64,000 nucleotides of DNA, from positions 32,801,855-32,865,854 of the forward strand of contig NC_054867.1 of assembly GCF_018320785.1 (NCBI RefSeq). The letters are read 5' to 3'. The stretch comes from Cheilinus undulatus (taxonomy: Eukaryota; Chordata; Actinopteri; Labriformes; Labridae). The notes below the pieces were generated by a model. It did no database searches, was not told the DNA's origin, and saw nothing but the letters and a program-made list of their open reading frames with translations. Every line of letters starts with the position of its first letter. Within the stretch, counting starts at the first letter, position 1. Below, one piece after another: positions 56,814 through 64,000 of this stretch. A program made the position numbers and the translations under genes.

Positions 56814-57321
56814 TGTGGTGTTTATTTTGTATTGAATATTTTACTTTGTGGTACTTCCGGTTTCGGAGCTGGTTGCTGGCTGCTAACTTGACTCTGTTTC
56901 TCCTGAGGCGTTCACCCTGCCCCCCTGGTGCTGTGGAGAGGCACACCTGCAGCGAATCCTCTAATCACACCTGCTATTTAAGACTGGCTGCAGCTCTCTA
57001 CAGCGCCTGAGTCTTGTCTACATTACCTCACGGTAAACGTCGTCTCCGGGCTCCTTCTCGTGATCCTTCAGAGAAGTTCTTTGTGCTTTTGATGATTCCA
57101 GTGATCTCTAGTGTTTGCATTTTGTGTACATTGTCGCTAACGTGCCTCTCCTCCTTTTTTCCAGTGCCTCCTGCTCAATTCACCACAGCCAGCTCCAGCA
57201 CTCCCTCACTCCCTCCTGGACTCTTGGAATCCCCTTCCCTGGTGCACTTATCCTCACAATAAAACTGTTAAAACTGCTTCCGTCTCCGCACCTGAGTTCA
57301 ACCCTTACACAAAACATCACA
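56814..57321 (+). repeat. 3' LTR
   Basis: 508 bp, identical by eye to 51957-52465 apart from one missing C. Followed by the target duplication CAAAC. Confidence 0.92.
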
Positions 57322-57326
57322 CAAAC

Positions 57327-57896
57327 AAATGTTTGTTATAACTGCAGATGGCAGTTTTCTAGATGTCTCACCTTAAAGGTTAACAAGTTTAACATGCTGG
57401 TTTAAAAGAAACTAGTTCATTATGAGGTGGGAAAAGGAGTGACTCCTATATTGCAGGCTCAGACAATGGTGATTATATTCAGATAAAAAGGTAGGCATTT
57501 ATTGTGTGGCTGCCCTCGGACTACCTGGGCATCTTGCCCAACTGTTATCCATGTGTGGGAAACACTGCTTATGTAAAGGACATCTATTAATGTAGAAAGC
57601 TTTAGAGGTTTTACTCTTTATTTTATTATAATTATTGGTTAAATGTGCTAAAATACTTAAAATTATGAAGTAGCACTTTATGAATCATAAACTTCCCAGT
57701 TTGTTTGGTTTTTAGGCATGACAAAGTGCCAAATTGGATATATCAGAGCTTCCAGCAGAAATCTGAGTCTCTCAGTTGTGACTAACTTGGATGTTAATAT
57801 AAACGCTATGTACCCTGAAAACTTGCAATAAGATTAACCTCTGTGTCACATATAATTTTATATTATATTTAATATTCAACCAAATCCTGCATGGCA
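57327..57896. other. camk1 3' UTR side
   Basis: On the minus strand a TTTATT at 57617-57622 (AATAAA in sense) lies about 275 bases past the camk1 stop and is a likely poly(A) signal. Nothing else recognised. Confidence 0.45.
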
Positions 57897-63165
<5,269 letters not shown>

Positions 63166-64000
63166 CTGAGGAAGATAACATGAAAAACATTAGATAAGAC
63201 ATGTTGCATTTTTAATCGAGCCACATTTCTCCAATGCTTACTGTCATTTGGACACCAGATGGCATTCTTGCTGCATAATTCAGATTAAGACCACTCTGTT
63301 CTCCTCCTCTAAAGAGAGTTACACAGAAATTTGGGATCACACCTCTGAGTTTGGCCTGATCTCTGAAAATGTAAATGGAAAACACCTCTTTGATCAAACA
63401 CAGAAGGGATTTAGATGCAGTGAATTTTTCTTTTTTTGGGACGTGAATGACCAGTGTATGCAGCTGAAAAGCTTTAACAAGGAACAGCTTAGAGATTAGA
63501 GCTGTATGGCTGACAGAATGAGTACAAAGAATGCTTGACTCCAAAGGTGCAAAATGAATCACAATTTGTTACTGCAATAGCAGCATTAAACACATCATAA
63601 AGGCTGCATGTGTAGCAATAAATAAGAGACATTAAATTAAAAAGCAGTCATTTCTTACTCAGCAATTTCTTTACTTAAGAATAATGGCCATGATTTATCA
63701 CCATTTGGATGCCGTCACATGAAGCTCAAGATGGCTTCCTGCCACACTCAGTTTAATTGGTACCAATTTAATGGTGGCAAGTTATAACTCATGTGCTCTC
63801 TTTAATAACTGTTTATTACAGCTCTGAACACTGAAAATGTTAAAACACATCACATATTTTTCTCATATTGTGAAGGTCTACAAGACTCATACTTAAAGAG
63901 ATAAAACTGGGTCCTTTCTTGTGATAAATCAGCCATTAGAGAGTGGAGTCTCTTGCCTGGCTTGCAAGTCAAGTAGAGCATGTGAGCACACTGGTAGTGT
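63166..64000. other. camk1 intron, no exon seen
   Basis: The next upstream camk1 exon should carry the ATP-binding loop (GTGAFSEV-type); no such sequence is in this stretch on the minus strand, so it lies beyond the window. Confidence 0.6.

Larger units (their letters stand above)
51957..57321 (+). mobile_element. Ty3/gypsy chromodomain LTR retrotransposon (Tf1/Sushi-like)
   Basis: A 5365-bp element between 5-bp duplications CAAAC (51952-51956 and 57322-57326). Order: 5' LTR, Gag with zinc knuckle, protease, RT, RNase H, integrase, chromodomain, polypurine tract, 3' LTR. There is no envelope gene. The chromodomain and the priming arrangement place it with the chromovirus branch (Sushi-ichi, Tf1). 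The LTRs differ by one base indel, so insertion looks recent, but the coding part has at least eight frame breaks, several in short homopolymers. It lies convergent to camk1, 571 bp past that gene's stop codon. Confidence 0.92.

Noticed and set aside
51957..57321. Endogenous retrovirus with envelope
   Set aside because: No envelope frame lies between the chromodomain and the polypurine tract; domain order and chromodomain are those of a Ty3 retrotransposon.

Overview
The window is animal nuclear DNA, almost certainly from a teleost fish. The genes are split by GT-AG introns, and the repeats (a DIRS element, L2/Maui-type LINEs, Tc1 elements with long terminal repeats, a Sushi/Tf1-like Ty3 element, hAT- and TTAA-type MITEs, tRNA-derived SINEs) are those usual in fish genomes. 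No prokaryotic gene, CRISPR array or operon is present. All gene models were built by hand from splice sites, reading phase and recognised protein motifs.

Genes, left to right. (1) Last two coding exons of a cfap20dc (C3orf67)-like gene, + strand, 16.1-17.1 kb. (2) A four-exon gene at 22.6-24.4 kb, + strand, for an 80-residue single-pass membrane protein. Its transmembrane-plus-tail segment closely resembles that of sortilin, with a YSVL endocytosis motif and a C-terminal DEDLL (DXXLL) motif, and a perfect GTCACGTGAC (CLEAR/E-box) palindrome lies just upstream of its first coding exon. (3) A complete nine-exon FAM3-family gene, fam3d by context, + strand, 34.4-39.5 kb, 248 residues. (4) A fam107a-like gene, + strand, 44.8-46.5 kb, with good splice sites but three disabling lesions. 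(5) The last eight coding exons of camk1, - strand, 57.9-63.2 kb; its 5' end lies beyond the window. The order cfap20dc, fam3d, fam107a on one strand matches human 3p14.2, which supports three of the calls; camk1 lies beyond them in the opposite orientation.

Mobile elements. A decayed DIRS retrotransposon (about 6.69-9.99 kb) keeps its unusual inverted and direct terminal repeats. An L2-type LINE lies at 11.0-12.7 kb, followed by a TTAA-flanked piggyBac-type non-autonomous element (12.8-13.9 kb) with an internal minisatellite. FAM3 intron 4 holds a hAT-type MITE with an 8-bp target duplication and a 1.54-kb Tc1 element with about 205-bp terminal repeats. A 5.37-kb Ty3/gypsy chromodomain element (51.96-57.32 kb) has nearly identical LTRs, a 5-bp target duplication, and an 11-nt self-complementarity that fits Tf1/Sushi-style self-priming, yet many single-base frameshifts. 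A camk1 intron contains a fold-back element with two 219-bp arms and TTAA ends.

The most interesting item is the small sortilin-tail-like membrane protein with its CLEAR-type promoter palindrome. Next are the self-priming signature of the Ty3 element and the decaying or mis-assembled fam107a gene.
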